Numbered from the stretch's first letter, positions 8,989 through 18,715 are shown. The stretch: 64,000 nucleotides of DNA from Paenibacillus periandrae (GCF_022458865.1 NZ_JAJNMU010000008.1:277399-341398); one strand, 5' to 3'. A program made the numbers and translations. The notes: generated from the sequence alone by a model not told the origin.

Positions 8989-9682
8989 ATGGCAAGGACA
9001 AAAGATAATGAGGGTTTGAAGCTAATTGCTGCAAAATACTTTTCGGATCTGCAGCAGACCATAGATGATATGGATGAGAAGCGAGCTCGTTCCTTTCTTC
9101 AGTGGATAAACAACATGAATACGAACTTGAGGTTTGAAACGACATTTGACCAGGTTAAGTTGAGGAAATATGATCGCGGCGAAATCGTTTATGTTAATTT
9201 TTGATTTAATGTAGGATCGGAACATGGTGGTTTTCATTATGCGATGGTTGTTGATGATAATGCGAAGTCCAACAAGGTTGTCAGTGTCGTTCCTCTTGTA
9301 TCTCTGGATCAAGGGCAAACGAAGGAGATTTTACATAAAGACGAAATTTAAATAGGGATCATTGATGGAATCAATGCAAGCTAACCTCAATAAATGCGAT
9401 TATTGAGAGATCAAAAATGCCATTATCAAAAATCCCGAAGCTTATGAATATTACAAAATACATTGTACTTATAGAAACAAATCCACTAAAAAAACAAAAA
9501 AAAATTTAGAGATACCCGATAGGATAGTTATTAAACCTGAGAGAGATTTGAATAGGTTAAGGGGGAGATACGGAAAGTTAACCAAAGATGAACTTGTTGA
9601 AAAAGTGCTACTACTTGAAGAATATATATGTACAAAAGAACAACATTGGTTAAATGATATATTTTCAGGTTTTAAGTCTTGA
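8989..9682 (+). pseudogene. PemK/MazF-family toxin, inactivated
   Basis: The frame opens with an ATG behind AGGAGGG and codes for YDRGEIVYVNF at the PemK/MazF N-terminal strand. A TGA at 9202 follows where a glycine is expected, and the frame continues NVGSEHGGFHYAMVVDD, SVVPLVSL and a second stop (TAA at about 9349) inside EI*IGIIDGIN. The C-terminal tail (TKDELVEKVLLLEEY) is still readable to 9682. Intact relatives are endoribonucleases that cut mRNA, here with an N-terminal extension. At least two nonsense codons plus a later stop make it dead. No antitoxin gene is recognisable upstream. Confidence 0.75.
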
Positions 9683-9790
9683 AAAATCGCTTTTTTTTAT
9701 TCGATTATAATTGTTTTAATTAGAGTCACAAAAGTTTATAAACCCGTTCTTGATGAATACGGGTATAACCATAAAGTGGATCGAAAGCTC

Positions 9791-9846
9791 AAAAAAAAGC
9801 AGCGCCAGCTGGAGTATGGAATACAATGTTCTAGACTGCGCTGCCG
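9791..9846 (-). terminator. terminator of the biotin operon
   Basis: Read on the minus strand: GGCAGCGC pairs with GCGCTGCT, with further pairs inside the arm, then eight T residues (plus-strand A run at 9791-9798). It lies about 40 bp beyond the bioC stop codon. Confidence 0.75.
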
Positions 9847-9886
9847 ATATTGAGCTATTGTTATCAGTTAAAGAGCTTAACTTAAT

Positions 9887-10750
9887 CTACCCATCCGCCA
9901 ATGCTTGGATCAATAGAAGGTCATAACTGGCAGCAACGCCTCCCTGTATGCTGAACTTCCCCTCGTATTCCTTATACATGTTGGCGAACAGGCGTCGCGA
10001 ACTGAGACCATGCATAGGAACAGCCTCTGAAGTGCTGGCTCCCATCGCTTTTACCGAGTGAAGAAAATCTCTTGCTGAAGCATACTTTTCCGTCTGAATG
10101 GAGCGTTCATAGTGGATATTTGAAAATCCTGATTCCTTGAGCAAGTTATTCCATTCGTTTATCGATAGAAACCACAGTCCGTGCCGTTGCGGCTCCATTC
10201 CACTGGCTCGATAAACTTCATTAAAAGCCTTATGCATCTCGCAGAATGTATCAGGCCCGAATGTCGTGAATATCAGCAAGCCTCCAGGACGAAGCATCAG
10301 CCGAAGGTGACCAAGTGTTTGCCTAGGATTGCTCAGCCATTGAAAGCAGGCGTTGGAGACGATGAGATCAAACGAGGATGTCGGAGCATCTCTTGCCCAC
10401 GTTTCAACATCAGCATGAAGAAAGCGTACACGATCCGATGTGATTTTTCTGATGCCAAAGTTCGCTTCAACTGATAGGACACGCTGTTCAGCTAATTTGA
10501 TCATCGCTGGCGCAATATCAAGTGCACAAATACTCGCACTGGGCCATTCATTTACTAGAATCTCGGTCAGTGTCCCCGTGCCGCAGCCGATCTCAAGAAT
10601 GTTGAGCCCAGCTATGTTATCTTTGTTCTTCCACCCTATTAAAGATTTTGCAAGCCGATCTGACATCATACGCTGAACATCAGCGTGAGTGTCATACGAA
10701 TTTGCACTACGGTTAAATTGACGTCGAATATCACTTATTCTGCTGCTCAT
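9887..10750 (-). CDS. bioC: malonyl-ACP O-methyltransferase BioC
   Basis: 287 aa. BioC methylates the free carboxyl of malonyl-ACP with S-adenosylmethionine so that fatty-acid synthase can extend it to pimeloyl-ACP, the entry step to biotin. The N-terminus reads IRRQFNRSANSYDTHADVQ, typical of BioC. SAM motif I is LEIGCGTGTLTE at about residues 52-63, followed by the DLIVSNACFQWL post-motif. Last gene of the operon, overlapping the hydrolase gene upstream by 20 bp. Length is normal for the family (about 250-290 aa). Confidence 0.92.
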   Translation of the reverse strand: MSSRISDIRRQFNRSANSYDTHADVQRMMSDRLAKSLIGWKNKDNIAGLNILEIGCGTGTLTEILVNEWPSASICALDIAPAMIKLAEQRVLSVEANFGIRKITSDRVRFLHADVETWARDAPTSSFDLIVSNACFQWLSNPRQTLGHLRLMLRPGGLLIFTTFGPDTFCEMHKAFNEVYRASGMEPQRHGLWFLSINEWNNLLKESGFSNIHYERSIQTEKYASARDFLHSVKAMGASTSEAVPMHGLSSRRLFANMYKEYEGKFSIQGGVAASYDLLLIQALADG

Positions 10751-11528
10751 GCCACCATCTCCTCAGTTCATCAGCTATTTGATCTTCCCTTCCCAAGAAC
10801 GGGGCATGCCCGCAGGCAGGTATCGTTAATAACTTTGCTTTAGGTAACTGGGCCATAAGCTCCGATGCAGCGCCGTAAGGACAAATACTATCCTCAGTCC
10901 CGTGCACAAGAAATACCGGACAAGAGATGCTCTTCAGTTGAGATAAGCATTCCTCGCTTCGCAAAATCTGAAGACCTGCGACTAGCGCAGAGGTTGTCCA
11001 GCTATCGATTGGGGGAAGACCTTCACCCAGACCAGCCTCCCATTCTGACTCCGTAAACATGAGCTGCCGGAACTTTGTTTCAACGGCTTTTCGATCCTGT
11101 GCAAGTCCTGTAATCATCTTCCTAACGTATATATCTACCCAACCAAGGTCCGTCTCTTCTTTTGAACGAGTAAACCGAGCAGTTGCCGCAAACAACACAA
11201 GGCCATCAGCAAACCCTTTGGCCGCTAGTCTAAGCGCCAGTAAACCTCCGAGTGACCAACCACAGATCAACAGCGGACCGTGGAAAGTCCATGTCCTACA
11301 AGTCACACAATCCAAATACAGGTAATTTCCCACTGTTATTTCAGTCAGAAGTAGCATTTCCTCTGGAGTATCTGCATCACTATAATCTACGGAAACATGA
11401 TGGAAATCCGGCAATAACTCACGAAGTCGATCGAAAACCGCATCCGGCATGCTCCATCCGGCCAACCATAAAATGGTGCCATGTGTCTGTGGCTGAGTCT
11501 TCACTGAATCAGTGTCCAATACAATCAT
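10731..11528 (-). CDS. bioH: alpha/beta hydrolase, BioH-type pimeloyl-ACP methyl ester esterase
   Basis: 265 aa. Nucleophile elbow G-W-S-L-G-G at about residues 91-96, acid in HGTEDS, histidine in CGHAPF near residue 245: a full Ser-Asp-His triad. Its position between bioF and bioC supports the role of removing the methyl group that BioC adds, giving pimeloyl-ACP for BioF. The sequence is not a close textbook BioH, so the gene symbol rests on context plus fold. It overlaps bioF by four bases and bioC by 20. Confidence 0.75.
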   Translation of the reverse strand: MIVLDTDSVKTQPQTHGTILWLAGWSMPDAVFDRLRELLPDFHHVSVDYSDADTPEEMLLLTEITVGNYLYLDCVTCRTWTFHGPLLICGWSLGGLLALRLAAKGFADGLVLFAATARFTRSKEETDLGWVDIYVRKMITGLAQDRKAVETKFRQLMFTESEWEAGLGEGLPPIDSWTTSALVAGLQILRSEECLSQLKSISCPVFLVHGTEDSICPYGAASELMAQLPKAKLLTIPACGHAPFLGREDQIADELRRWWHEQQNK

Positions 11529-12727
11529 GAACTCAACACTCCTAGTCGAAGTCCTATGGTGTGGATGCGTTCTGAAGCATTTGTCAGCTCCTTTTCAGTA
11601 TGGACAGCTGATAAGGAAAAGCGAATGCGTGCTGTGCCATCAGGCACAGTAGGTGGACGTATGGCAACAGCTGCAATCCCCTCTTCTTCAAGAGCTCCGC
11701 TGAAGCGTAAGGCCACATCATTATCGCCGACGATCAAAGGTACAATAGGGGAGTCGCCGGAACCGATGTTAAATCCAGCCTCACAAAGCGAGGAGCGAAA
11801 TAACATGCTTGCCGCATAAAGCTTTTCTCGACGCCAGTGTTCCTCTTGTACCAAAACCAATGCCTTTGAAATACCTGCTACGATAGAAGGAGGCAACGCA
11901 GTTGAATAAATGAGTGGTCTAGCCTTGTTCAACAGCCACCGAATTAACGTGCGGCTGCCACAGATATAAGCTCCGTAGACACCGAACGATTTGCTGAATG
12001 TACCCATATGTATATCCACATCATTCTGCAAGCCGAGTTCATGACACAATCCTTCACCCCGCACTCCGTACATCCCCCCACTGTGTGCCTCGTCTACCAT
12101 CAGCATCGCCCCGTACTCGTGTTTGAGCGCAACAAGTTCACGCAAGTACGCCTGATCGCCATCCATAGAGAAGACAGCATCCGTAACGATCAACTTTCGC
12201 CGTTTATCACGATACTTATTCAATAGCGTACGCAAATGTTCCATGTCGTTATGACGGTAACGTGCATGCTCCGCGCGGCTCAATACAATGCCATCCACCA
12301 TGCTCGCATGGTTCAACTGATCGCTAAAAACAACATCTCCTCTGCTAACAAGCGCACTAATAACACCAGAATTAGCCATATATCCATTAGCCATAACTAG
12401 CGCAGCTTCGCAGTTCTGCCATTCGGCCAGTGCTTCTTCAAGACGGTCATAAGGCAACCGGTTGCCTGTCACATGGCGAGAAGCGCCTGAGCCAGCTCCT
12501 TCTGTGAGCAGGGCCTCGCGCATCGCTTCAAGTATGGCGGGATGTTGGGAGAGTCCAAGGTAATCATTCGAGGACATGTTGAGCAGTAATTGTTCTTCGC
12601 GTATTATATAGCCAGGAGAACCGGGGATCGAGCTGCTTGCACGCAAGGAACGCTCCAATGAGGCATCAGCCAATGATTCAAGTTCTTTTTCCATCCAGTT
12701 CATGGTCGGCACCGCCTTAAAGAGCAT
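11525..12727 (-). CDS. bioF: 8-amino-7-oxononanoate synthase BioF
   Basis: 400 aa. A PLP enzyme condensing pimeloyl-ACP (or -CoA) with L-alanine. The PLP lysine lies in TFSKSFG, the substrate/cofactor motifs VMANGYMAN, DEAHSGGMYG and GASRHVTGN are all present, and the length fits the family. It overlaps bioB by 11 bp and the hydrolase by 4, so it is translationally coupled. An upstream ATG in the same frame (MNWMEKELE) lies 8 codons in; either start is possible. Confidence 0.93.
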   Translation of the reverse strand: MLFKAVPTMNWMEKELESLADASLERSLRASSSIPGSPGYIIREEQLLLNMSSNDYLGLSQHPAILEAMREALLTEGAGSGASRHVTGNRLPYDRLEEALAEWQNCEAALVMANGYMANSGVISALVSRGDVVFSDQLNHASMVDGIVLSRAEHARYRHNDMEHLRTLLNKYRDKRRKLIVTDAVFSMDGDQAYLRELVALKHEYGAMLMVDEAHSGGMYGVRGEGLCHELGLQNDVDIHMGTFSKSFGVYGAYICGSRTLIRWLLNKARPLIYSTALPPSIVAGISKALVLVQEEHWRREKLYAASMLFRSSLCEAGFNIGSGDSPIVPLIVGDNDVALRFSGALEEEGIAAVAIRPPTVPDGTARIRFSLSAVHTEKELTNASERIHTIGLRLGVLSS

Positions 12728-13724
12728 TTAATTCAATCTCAAAGCCCAAATCCTCAATAATTTGAAGATCAGCTGAAACGTCTTGACCTGCTGTCGTTAA
12801 ATAATCACCTACAAAGAGTGAATTTGCGGCGAACAGCGACAAAGGCTGAAGTGTACGGAGGTTGACCTCACGCCCGCCAGCCACGCGGATTTCCTTAGAC
12901 GGACAAATGAAACGAAACAGGGCTAATACCTTCAACGCTTTCATCGACGGCGTGCGGCCTGCATGTTCCAGAGGTGTTCCTGGTATCGCATTCAAGAAAT
13001 TGATCGGAATCGAATCCGCATCAAGTTCTCGGAGCGCATAGGCCATTTCAACAATTTCTTGATTTGTCTCGCCCATGCCGATAATGACACCAGAGCAGGG
13101 GGACATGCCGTATGCCTTTACTTTCTCCACGGTTTCAACACGTTGATCATAGGTATGGGTCGTCGTGATGGATGGGTAGTTGGCTTTGCTCGTGTTCAAG
13201 TTATGGTTGTATCGATGTACGCCTGCTTCAGCAAGACGTTTGGCTTGATCGTCCTTGAGAATGCCCAGACATGCGCAAATTTTTAGAGGCATTGTATGAC
13301 GGATTTCTCTAACCGCGTCCACTACTTGATCCAGTTCCTTATCTGTCGGTCCTTTCCCAGCCGCTACGATGCAATAGGTTCCGGCTTTGCGTGCCATTGC
13401 TTCACGTGCCCCTGAAAGCAATGTGTCTTTATCAAGCAGGGTATATTTTTTAACCGGGGCCGTCGAAACGATTGATTGCGAGCAGTATCCGCAGTCCTCG
13501 GGACAAAGGCCGCTTTTTGCGTTGATGATCATGTTCAGCTTCACTTTTTTACCATAAAAATGCTTTCTCACCTGAAACGCAGCCTGCATGAGCAGCAATA
13601 CCTCATCATTGTCTGCTTCGAGCACAGTGAGCCCTTCCTCTAACGTTAAACATTCTCCATGCAATGCTTTTTGGGCAAGTGATTGCCATTCTATCTCCGC
13701 TGAAATTGTTGTCATATCAATCAT
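12717..13724 (-). CDS. bioB: biotin synthase BioB
   Basis: 335 aa. A radical-SAM enzyme that inserts sulfur into dethiobiotin. The radical-SAM cluster motif is C-P-E-D-C-G-Y-C at about residues 71-78, with the flanking MIINAKSGL typical of BioB; the later NHNLNT and GGREVNLR motifs are also BioB hallmarks. Overlaps bioD by 4 bp. Full length, no defects seen. Confidence 0.95.
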   Translation of the reverse strand: MIDMTTISAEIEWQSLAQKALHGECLTLEEGLTVLEADNDEVLLLMQAAFQVRKHFYGKKVKLNMIINAKSGLCPEDCGYCSQSIVSTAPVKKYTLLDKDTLLSGAREAMARKAGTYCIVAAGKGPTDKELDQVVDAVREIRHTMPLKICACLGILKDDQAKRLAEAGVHRYNHNLNTSKANYPSITTTHTYDQRVETVEKVKAYGMSPCSGVIIGMGETNQEIVEMAYALRELDADSIPINFLNAIPGTPLEHAGRTPSMKALKVLALFRFICPSKEIRVAGGREVNLRTLQPLSLFAANSLFVGDYLTTAGQDVSADLQIIEDLGFEIELNAL

Positions 13725-14476
13725 CCTCCCATAGGTTGAACTGCAAATGCCTCTCTGATTGGCTCGAATTGTATTGTTTTTCGTAGCGTATTAATCAACA
13801 TCTCTGAAGTCGCTTCGGCGTGCAAATGGGGAAACCGACCAAGAACCTCTAGGCCGCTGTATTGTTCAATTAATTGTGCATTCGTTGCGACGCTCGGGTC
13901 GTCATGGGACTCCGTTGATTCACCATCGTTCAATATGATGCCAACAATTGGGACTCCGCGATGCCGAAGGAATGAAGCAGTCAGAAGTGTGTGATTAATT
14001 GTTCCGAGGCTAGAACGGGCTACAATTAGAGCAGGTATCCGAAGCTCCGAGATTAAGTCCACAATGAGGGCGTCATCGGTTAGCGGTACAGCTACGCCGC
14101 CCGCGCCTTCGACAAGCAGCGCCTCGTAACGTTTAGTAAGCGGTAAACCAGCGGTGATTAGCTCCTTCATCGTAAGAGTCACACCAGCCTGCTTAGTGGC
14201 GAGCATCGGCGTAAGCGGAGCTTCAAATGTAAATGGCGCGACTGCCTCAGGCCGTTCGTTGATTCCCGTGCTTTTCAGCAGCCGCTCAGCATCGGTAAGT
14301 CCACTACCAAGAAGAGCACCGGATTGAATCGGCTTCCAGACACCGGCATTCATCCCTTCAGCACGAAGCATAGCGGTAATGGCTGCCGTTATAACCGTCT
14401 TACCGACATCGGTGTCCGTACCTGTAACAAATAGTCCGCGTATCGTTTCATCGTTAATTTTGTTCAAATAACTCAA
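13721..14476 (-). CDS. bioD: dethiobiotin synthetase BioD
   Basis: 251 aa. ATP-dependent closure of the ureido ring of dethiobiotin from 7,8-diaminopelargonate. P-loop GTDTDVGKT at about residues 18-26, KPIQSG (carbamate/DAPA site) and EGAGGVAVPL are diagnostic. Overlaps bioA by 4 bp and bioB by 4 bp, within a tightly packed operon. Confidence 0.94.
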   Translation of the reverse strand: MSYLNKINDETIRGLFVTGTDTDVGKTVITAAITAMLRAEGMNAGVWKPIQSGALLGSGLTDAERLLKSTGINERPEAVAPFTFEAPLTPMLATKQAGVTLTMKELITAGLPLTKRYEALLVEGAGGVAVPLTDDALIVDLISELRIPALIVARSSLGTINHTLLTASFLRHRGVPIVGIILNDGESTESHDDPSVATNAQLIEQYSGLEVLGRFPHLHAEATSEMLINTLRKTIQFEPIREAFAVQPMGG

Positions 14477-15825
14477 CCGCCTTCTGTAACGTGAAGTATC
14501 GATTCCGCCAAAATATCTGTCATGGCATCCAGTTCGGCTTCATTGCTGACAAGCGGAGGGATGAAGACGATCACATTGCCGAGGGGTCTCGTCAGCATTC
14601 CGAGTTCTCTGGCCCGCAAGCTTGTCCGAACGCCAATTCGTTCTGCCCAATCGTACTGCTCTCGTGAAAGCTTATCGCGTACGAGTTCAATTCCGATCAT
14701 TAATCCCTTTTGCCGGATTTCACCGACGTGCGGGCGATCCTTTAGAGCTGCGAGCTTTTGCTCGACAAATGACGCCTTTACTCTTACTCCTTCTACCATT
14801 TTGCGCTCTTCAAACAGCTTCAAGCTGGCCAAAGCAACGGCACAGCCGAGTGGGTTCCCTGTGTAGGAATGACCATGGAAAAATGTTTTCTGCTCTTGGT
14901 AATCGGAATAAAACGCGGTGTACACCTCGTCAGTCGCAAGCGTCGCTGCAACAGGCAAATAGCCGCCGGTCAGCCCTTTCCCGATCACCATCAAATCAGG
15001 TAAAACATCTTCTAGATCACAAGCGAACATAGCCCCCGTTCGACCGAAACCGGTCGCCACCTCGTCAGCGATGAGCAGCACACCATACTTGCGGCACAGC
15101 ATAGCCATCTGGCTTAAACAGCCTGGCGGCATGACAATGATGCCACTAGCCCCTTGCACTATCGGCTCCACAATGAGAGCCGCAATCTCATCCGCCCGTG
15201 TCTCGAGCAAATTACGTAGTGCGGTTAGTGTATCTTCCAATGCCTTCGTCTCACCGCCATCATGGCGATAAGAGTAGGGATATGGAATGACGTGCGAAGG
15301 AAATAGCATGGGGCGAAACACGTCATGGTACAGAGGGATTGCACCGACACTCACTGCTCCAACTGTATCTCCATGGTACGCTTGATTCATCGTGATAAAC
15401 TTCGTTTTACCCCGTATCCCCTTGTTATGCCAGTATTGAAACGCCATTTTGATAGCGATCTCGACACCGGTTGCTCCTGAATCTGAGTAAAACACTTTGT
15501 TTAATCCTTCCGGAGTTATCCCCACCAACTTTTCTGCAAGCTCGATTGCTGGTACATTGGCCATTCCGAGAAGTGTGGAATGGGCGACTCGCCCTAACTG
15601 TTCCGTGATCGCCTGATTTAGCTCCGGCACGTTGTGTCCATGTACGTTGAGCCAAACTGATGAGAAACCGTCATAATAAGCGCGTCCCTGGGCGTCATAC
15701 AGCATGATACCTTCGCCGCGTTCAATAATGAGTGGATCAGAGTTATTGTAGTCTTTCATTTGAGTAAAAGGGTGCCATAAGTGATTCTTATTCATGGCAG
15801 CAAGCCGATCGTAATTCGTTATCAA
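14473..15825 (-). CDS. bioA: adenosylmethionine-8-amino-7-oxononanoate aminotransferase BioA
   Basis: 450 aa. A PLP class III aminotransferase converting KAPA to DAPA. HLWHPFTQMKDY at the N-terminus, the DEVATGFGRTG motif, and PLP lysine in VIGKGLTGGYLP are all characteristic. First gene of the operon; the start is a TTG behind GGATGGTGAT. The BirA-like operator overlaps its promoter. Length fits BioA. Confidence 0.94.
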   Translation of the reverse strand: MITNYDRLAAMNKNHLWHPFTQMKDYNNSDPLIIERGEGIMLYDAQGRAYYDGFSSVWLNVHGHNVPELNQAITEQLGRVAHSTLLGMANVPAIELAEKLVGITPEGLNKVFYSDSGATGVEIAIKMAFQYWHNKGIRGKTKFITMNQAYHGDTVGAVSVGAIPLYHDVFRPMLFPSHVIPYPYSYRHDGGETKALEDTLTALRNLLETRADEIAALIVEPIVQGASGIIVMPPGCLSQMAMLCRKYGVLLIADEVATGFGRTGAMFACDLEDVLPDLMVIGKGLTGGYLPVAATLATDEVYTAFYSDYQEQKTFFHGHSYTGNPLGCAVALASLKLFEERKMVEGVRVKASFVEQKLAALKDRPHVGEIRQKGLMIGIELVRDKLSREQYDWAERIGVRTSLRARELGMLTRPLGNVIVFIPPLVSNEAELDAMTDILAESILHVTEGG

Positions 15826-15855
15826 AAATTATCACCATCCGTTAATCGTTTTTAA

Positions 15856-15893
15856 TTGTTAACCAAAATAATTGTTTTCAGGTTTACAATCAA
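15856..15893 (-). promoter_or_regulatory. BirA operator overlapping the biotin promoter
   Basis: Inverted half-sites TTGTTAACC (15856-15864) and GGTTTACAA (15881-15889), separated by 16 bp, match the known Gram-positive BirA operator pattern. On the minus strand a promoter TTGATT (15888-15893), 17-bp spacer, TATTTT (15865-15870) is covered by the operator, so holo-BirA binding would block transcription of bioADBF-bioH-bioC when biotin is plentiful. Confidence 0.88.
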
Positions 15894-16639
15894 TTTGGTT
15901 ATTTTAGCAGACCTGGACGCCCCTGTAAAGTGAATTCAAAGTGTAAGATTGAGAATTGATACCATACAGAACCAACCGAAAACTCCAACTAAATATACTA
16001 ATAATGTGAATGATAACCAAATATAGAAAGATACTTTTGTGCCGTTACCTGTAAGAAACTAAAAGAGAACGCGGAAACGAGGTACCCAAAATACTAAAAT
16101 ATAAAACAACAAAAACCCTTCTGCATAGATCACAAAAGGGTTAATCTGGGAATATTTAAATTATGAAATACGAATTGATTTTGCGCTATCTTGCACGTGC
16201 TTATGAATACTATCTCAATAATTAACTCATTTATAACTACAAAGTACTACTTCTTATGTTTTAGCTTTTATTCCATAGATTTAATTTAAATTTGGTACAT
16301 CAGATAAAATATTTATCGGTCTAAGACTTTATTTGTTTCTTTCAGAAGGAGGCTTTTGCAATACCCAATCAGTTGAGGCCGATCAGCAAGCTAAGAATCG
16401 TGAGGCCGAAACATAGCAGGGATAAAGTTGTGAAATTATCCCCCTGATATTATGGATCAAATTGATGCTAAAATTGAATTTCTATACACGAAAAAATCTA
16501 AAGAATAATAGTGGTAAAAAACATCTGAAGGCTTGAAATATTACTTATTTTTGCTATACTAGATCAGCAAGGTAAAAAGTTTAAAACAATGCCTTTAGCG
16601 ACCAAAAAAATAATTCTTTCTTTAAAAACAAAGGCCACC
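15894..16639. other. intergenic region upstream of the biotin operon
   Basis: About 750 bp of AT-rich sequence with stops in all frames. A hairpin-like stretch near 16110-16145 (AAAACCCTT ... AAAGGGTT) may terminate a former transcript. No gene seen. The right end is the left half of a terminator split by the insertion sequence that follows. Confidence 0.5.
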
Positions 16640-16645
16640 TGAAAA

Positions 16646-18326
16646 GAGAGCCCTGCAAAAGCCTTAATTTTGAGGAAATGGGCACTCCGAGATGGTAAAA
16701 GTGATTGAAAAACTAAAAAAGCAGCTCGTTCCTTGTCAGAGGATGGGCTGCTTTTGCTCTATTAGCCGAACCATTCGTTTCACATTTACAACAAACGCAG
16801 TGAGATTGGCCTGTATTCGCATACGAAAGAGACCTCGGTATTTGGCTGTAGCCATACCGTGGAATCTCTTCATCTCGGCGTTCTTGTGTTCAATGATCGG
16901 CCTGCGCTTAATTCGCTCTTTGAATGTATCACTTAGTTCGAACTCGATTTGCTCTTTGAAGTGCTCGGCGATGATCCGGATGGAGTACGTCTTGCTTTTG
17001 GACTCTGGTTTGTAGCAGCCATCGCGCAGCGGGCATACTTTGCACTTCTCTACGTCAAAGTAGAATACGAGCGAGCGGCTGTCTCCGCTTTTTTTACTGC
17101 CTTGAATCGCTTTGCGAATGCTGTGTTCGCCTGCGGGGCAGACCACGAAATTAGCGTCCTTGTTGTAGTCGAATCCATCTTGACGCACGCCACCCGAGTG
17201 AACAACGGGATTCAGTGGAACGACAGGCTGGATGGATTCCTTTTTCATTTCTGACAGATTGTCTTTTCCGGAGTATGCCGTGTCTGCAATGATTTCTTCG
17301 ACTACAATCCCATTTGCTTTCGTTTGCGCCAGTAGAACAGGTAACTGCTTTCCGTCATCGCTGGTTCCCGGTGTCACTTCGACAGCCGTAATAAACTCTT
17401 CTTCTGTCATAGCCAGGTGCTCTTTATAGCCAAAAAACGACTGGGTACTGCTTTTCCAACCGAACCTTGCGTCAGGGTCGACCGCTGACCGGATGCCTTT
17501 ACTTGCTAGCAGACGCTCATCTTCTACGATTTCCTTCGCGATATGCAATTTGTCACTTATTGCCCCCTCATGGTCCGGCAACAACTCTTCTACCGTTTGG
17601 CCAAGCTCGGCGAGATAGCGCAACATGATCTTCTCTGCATCTTCTTGCTCACTTTTGACATTCAGCAATGGAGGAAGCTTCTTTTCTAGCTTCGGATGCC
17701 GTTTCACCACAACACGAAACAGTCGTTTGGCTGCTTCCCGAAGCACGTTCAGCGGCTGTTGGCGCTGAGTCGCTGCATGCGTATGCGTAGCATCCATAAT
17801 GATGGTTTTCGACTTGATGAGCCCTTTGTCGATGCCCTGGCCTACTACTTGTTTTAGAACATCCTCCACCTGACTTACGCCAAGACGGTGGTTACGGAAA
17901 CGTGAGAGTTGCGAAGGATCCGGCAGTGGATCTTCCGGGTTAATCCCGATAAACCACTTGTACGCCAGATTCACTTGCGTTTCCTCTATAACACGCTCGT
18001 CCGAAAGATTGTAAAGGATCTGCAAAAAGAGTAGACGAAAGAGCAGTTCCGGTTCATTAGCTGGTCTGCCGTAGTATTTACAATACGAGTTTTCCACCAG
18101 CTCAAGTATGAAACCAAAGTCCACAATGCTATGAATCTTGCGTAAGAGGTGATTTTCCGGAACAAGTGTATATAACTCCGCATGAAAGGATACGGTTAAT
18201 TGTCTACCTACATGTAACAAAGCTGTTCAACTCGCTTTTCCTTTTTTTCCATTATACAACAAACCCAATGCCTACGCGGCATTGGGCTGTATTTTACAGA
18301 AACTGTATTCGTTTTGCAGGGCTCTC
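16646..18326 (-). mobile_element. complete IS1182-family insertion sequence
   Basis: 1681 bp, ends GAGAGCCCTGCAAAA (16646-16660) and its exact reverse complement (18312-18326). TGAAAA is directly repeated on both sides (16640-16645 and 18327-18332), a 6-bp target duplication. Removing the element rejoins GGCCACC-TGAAAA-GGTGGTC plus T run, i.e. an intact terminator, so it jumped into the loop of a hairpin. It contains one full transposase gene on the minus strand and is probably active. Confidence 0.88.
16736..18220 (-). CDS. IS1182-family DDE transposase
   Basis: 494 aa. N-terminal DUF772-like domain (ELLFRLLFLQILYNLSDERV), DDE core with D in IIMDATHTHA, D in IIADTAYSG and E in RPIIEHKNAEMKRFHG, plus a four-cysteine knuckle (VCPAGEH ... 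CKVCPLRDGC). Full length for the family with no stops. Catalyses excision and insertion of the surrounding element. Confidence 0.92.
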   Translation of the reverse strand: MLHVGRQLTVSFHAELYTLVPENHLLRKIHSIVDFGFILELVENSYCKYYGRPANEPELLFRLLFLQILYNLSDERVIEETQVNLAYKWFIGINPEDPLPDPSQLSRFRNHRLGVSQVEDVLKQVVGQGIDKGLIKSKTIIMDATHTHAATQRQQPLNVLREAAKRLFRVVVKRHPKLEKKLPPLLNVKSEQEDAEKIMLRYLAELGQTVEELLPDHEGAISDKLHIAKEIVEDERLLASKGIRSAVDPDARFGWKSSTQSFFGYKEHLAMTEEEFITAVEVTPGTSDDGKQLPVLLAQTKANGIVVEEIIADTAYSGKDNLSEMKKESIQPVVPLNPVVHSGGVRQDGFDYNKDANFVVCPAGEHSIRKAIQGSKKSGDSRSLVFYFDVEKCKVCPLRDGCYKPESKSKTYSIRIIAEHFKEQIEFELSDTFKERIKRRPIIEHKNAEMKRFHGMATAKYRGLFRMRIQANLTAFVVNVKRMVRLIEQKQPIL

Positions 18327-18369
18327 TGAAAAGGTGGTCTTTTTCGTTCGTTAACTATGGAGCTGCAGT

Positions 18370-18715
18370 GCGTCCAGAAATAGGTTAGAGAGGATCGGTA
18401 GTAATCCTGGATGCAAGAGCTGCAGGATCGATCCGGAGCCGGGAGAAGTGAAACCAGGAGGAGCATGACGGCATTGGCCGTGAGTTCAAGAAAACGGAAT
18501 GCAGCAGATCCGGAAGCGCTGGATGATCTGCGAATCGATGCATCAAGAGCCGTCGGAAGACGGATCGGACGAGCAGCTGCAGCGCGGTCAGAAATAGGTT
18601 TAGAGGGATCGGTAGTAATCTTGGATGTAAGAGCTGCAGGATCGATCCGGAGCCGGTAGCCGGGAGAAGAGAAACCAGGAGCAGCATGACGGCATTGGCC
18701 GTGAGCTCAAGAATG
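18370..18715. repeat. two imperfect direct repeats of about 125 bp
   Basis: Copy A (about 18370-18495) and copy B (about 18586-18715) share long identical blocks such as GATCGGTAGTAATC, GAGCTGCAGGATCGATCC, ATGACGGCATTGGCCGTGAG. The 90 bp between them is GC-rich and related in style. Frames are open on both strands but none has an RBS or a recognisable product. The block is bordered by the IS on the left and a terminator on the right; probably the debris of a repetitive gene. Confidence 0.7.

Noticed and set aside
14622..15032. 136-codon plus-strand frame opposite bioA
   Set aside because: Shadow of bioA; several similar antisense frames across the biotin operon have no RBS.
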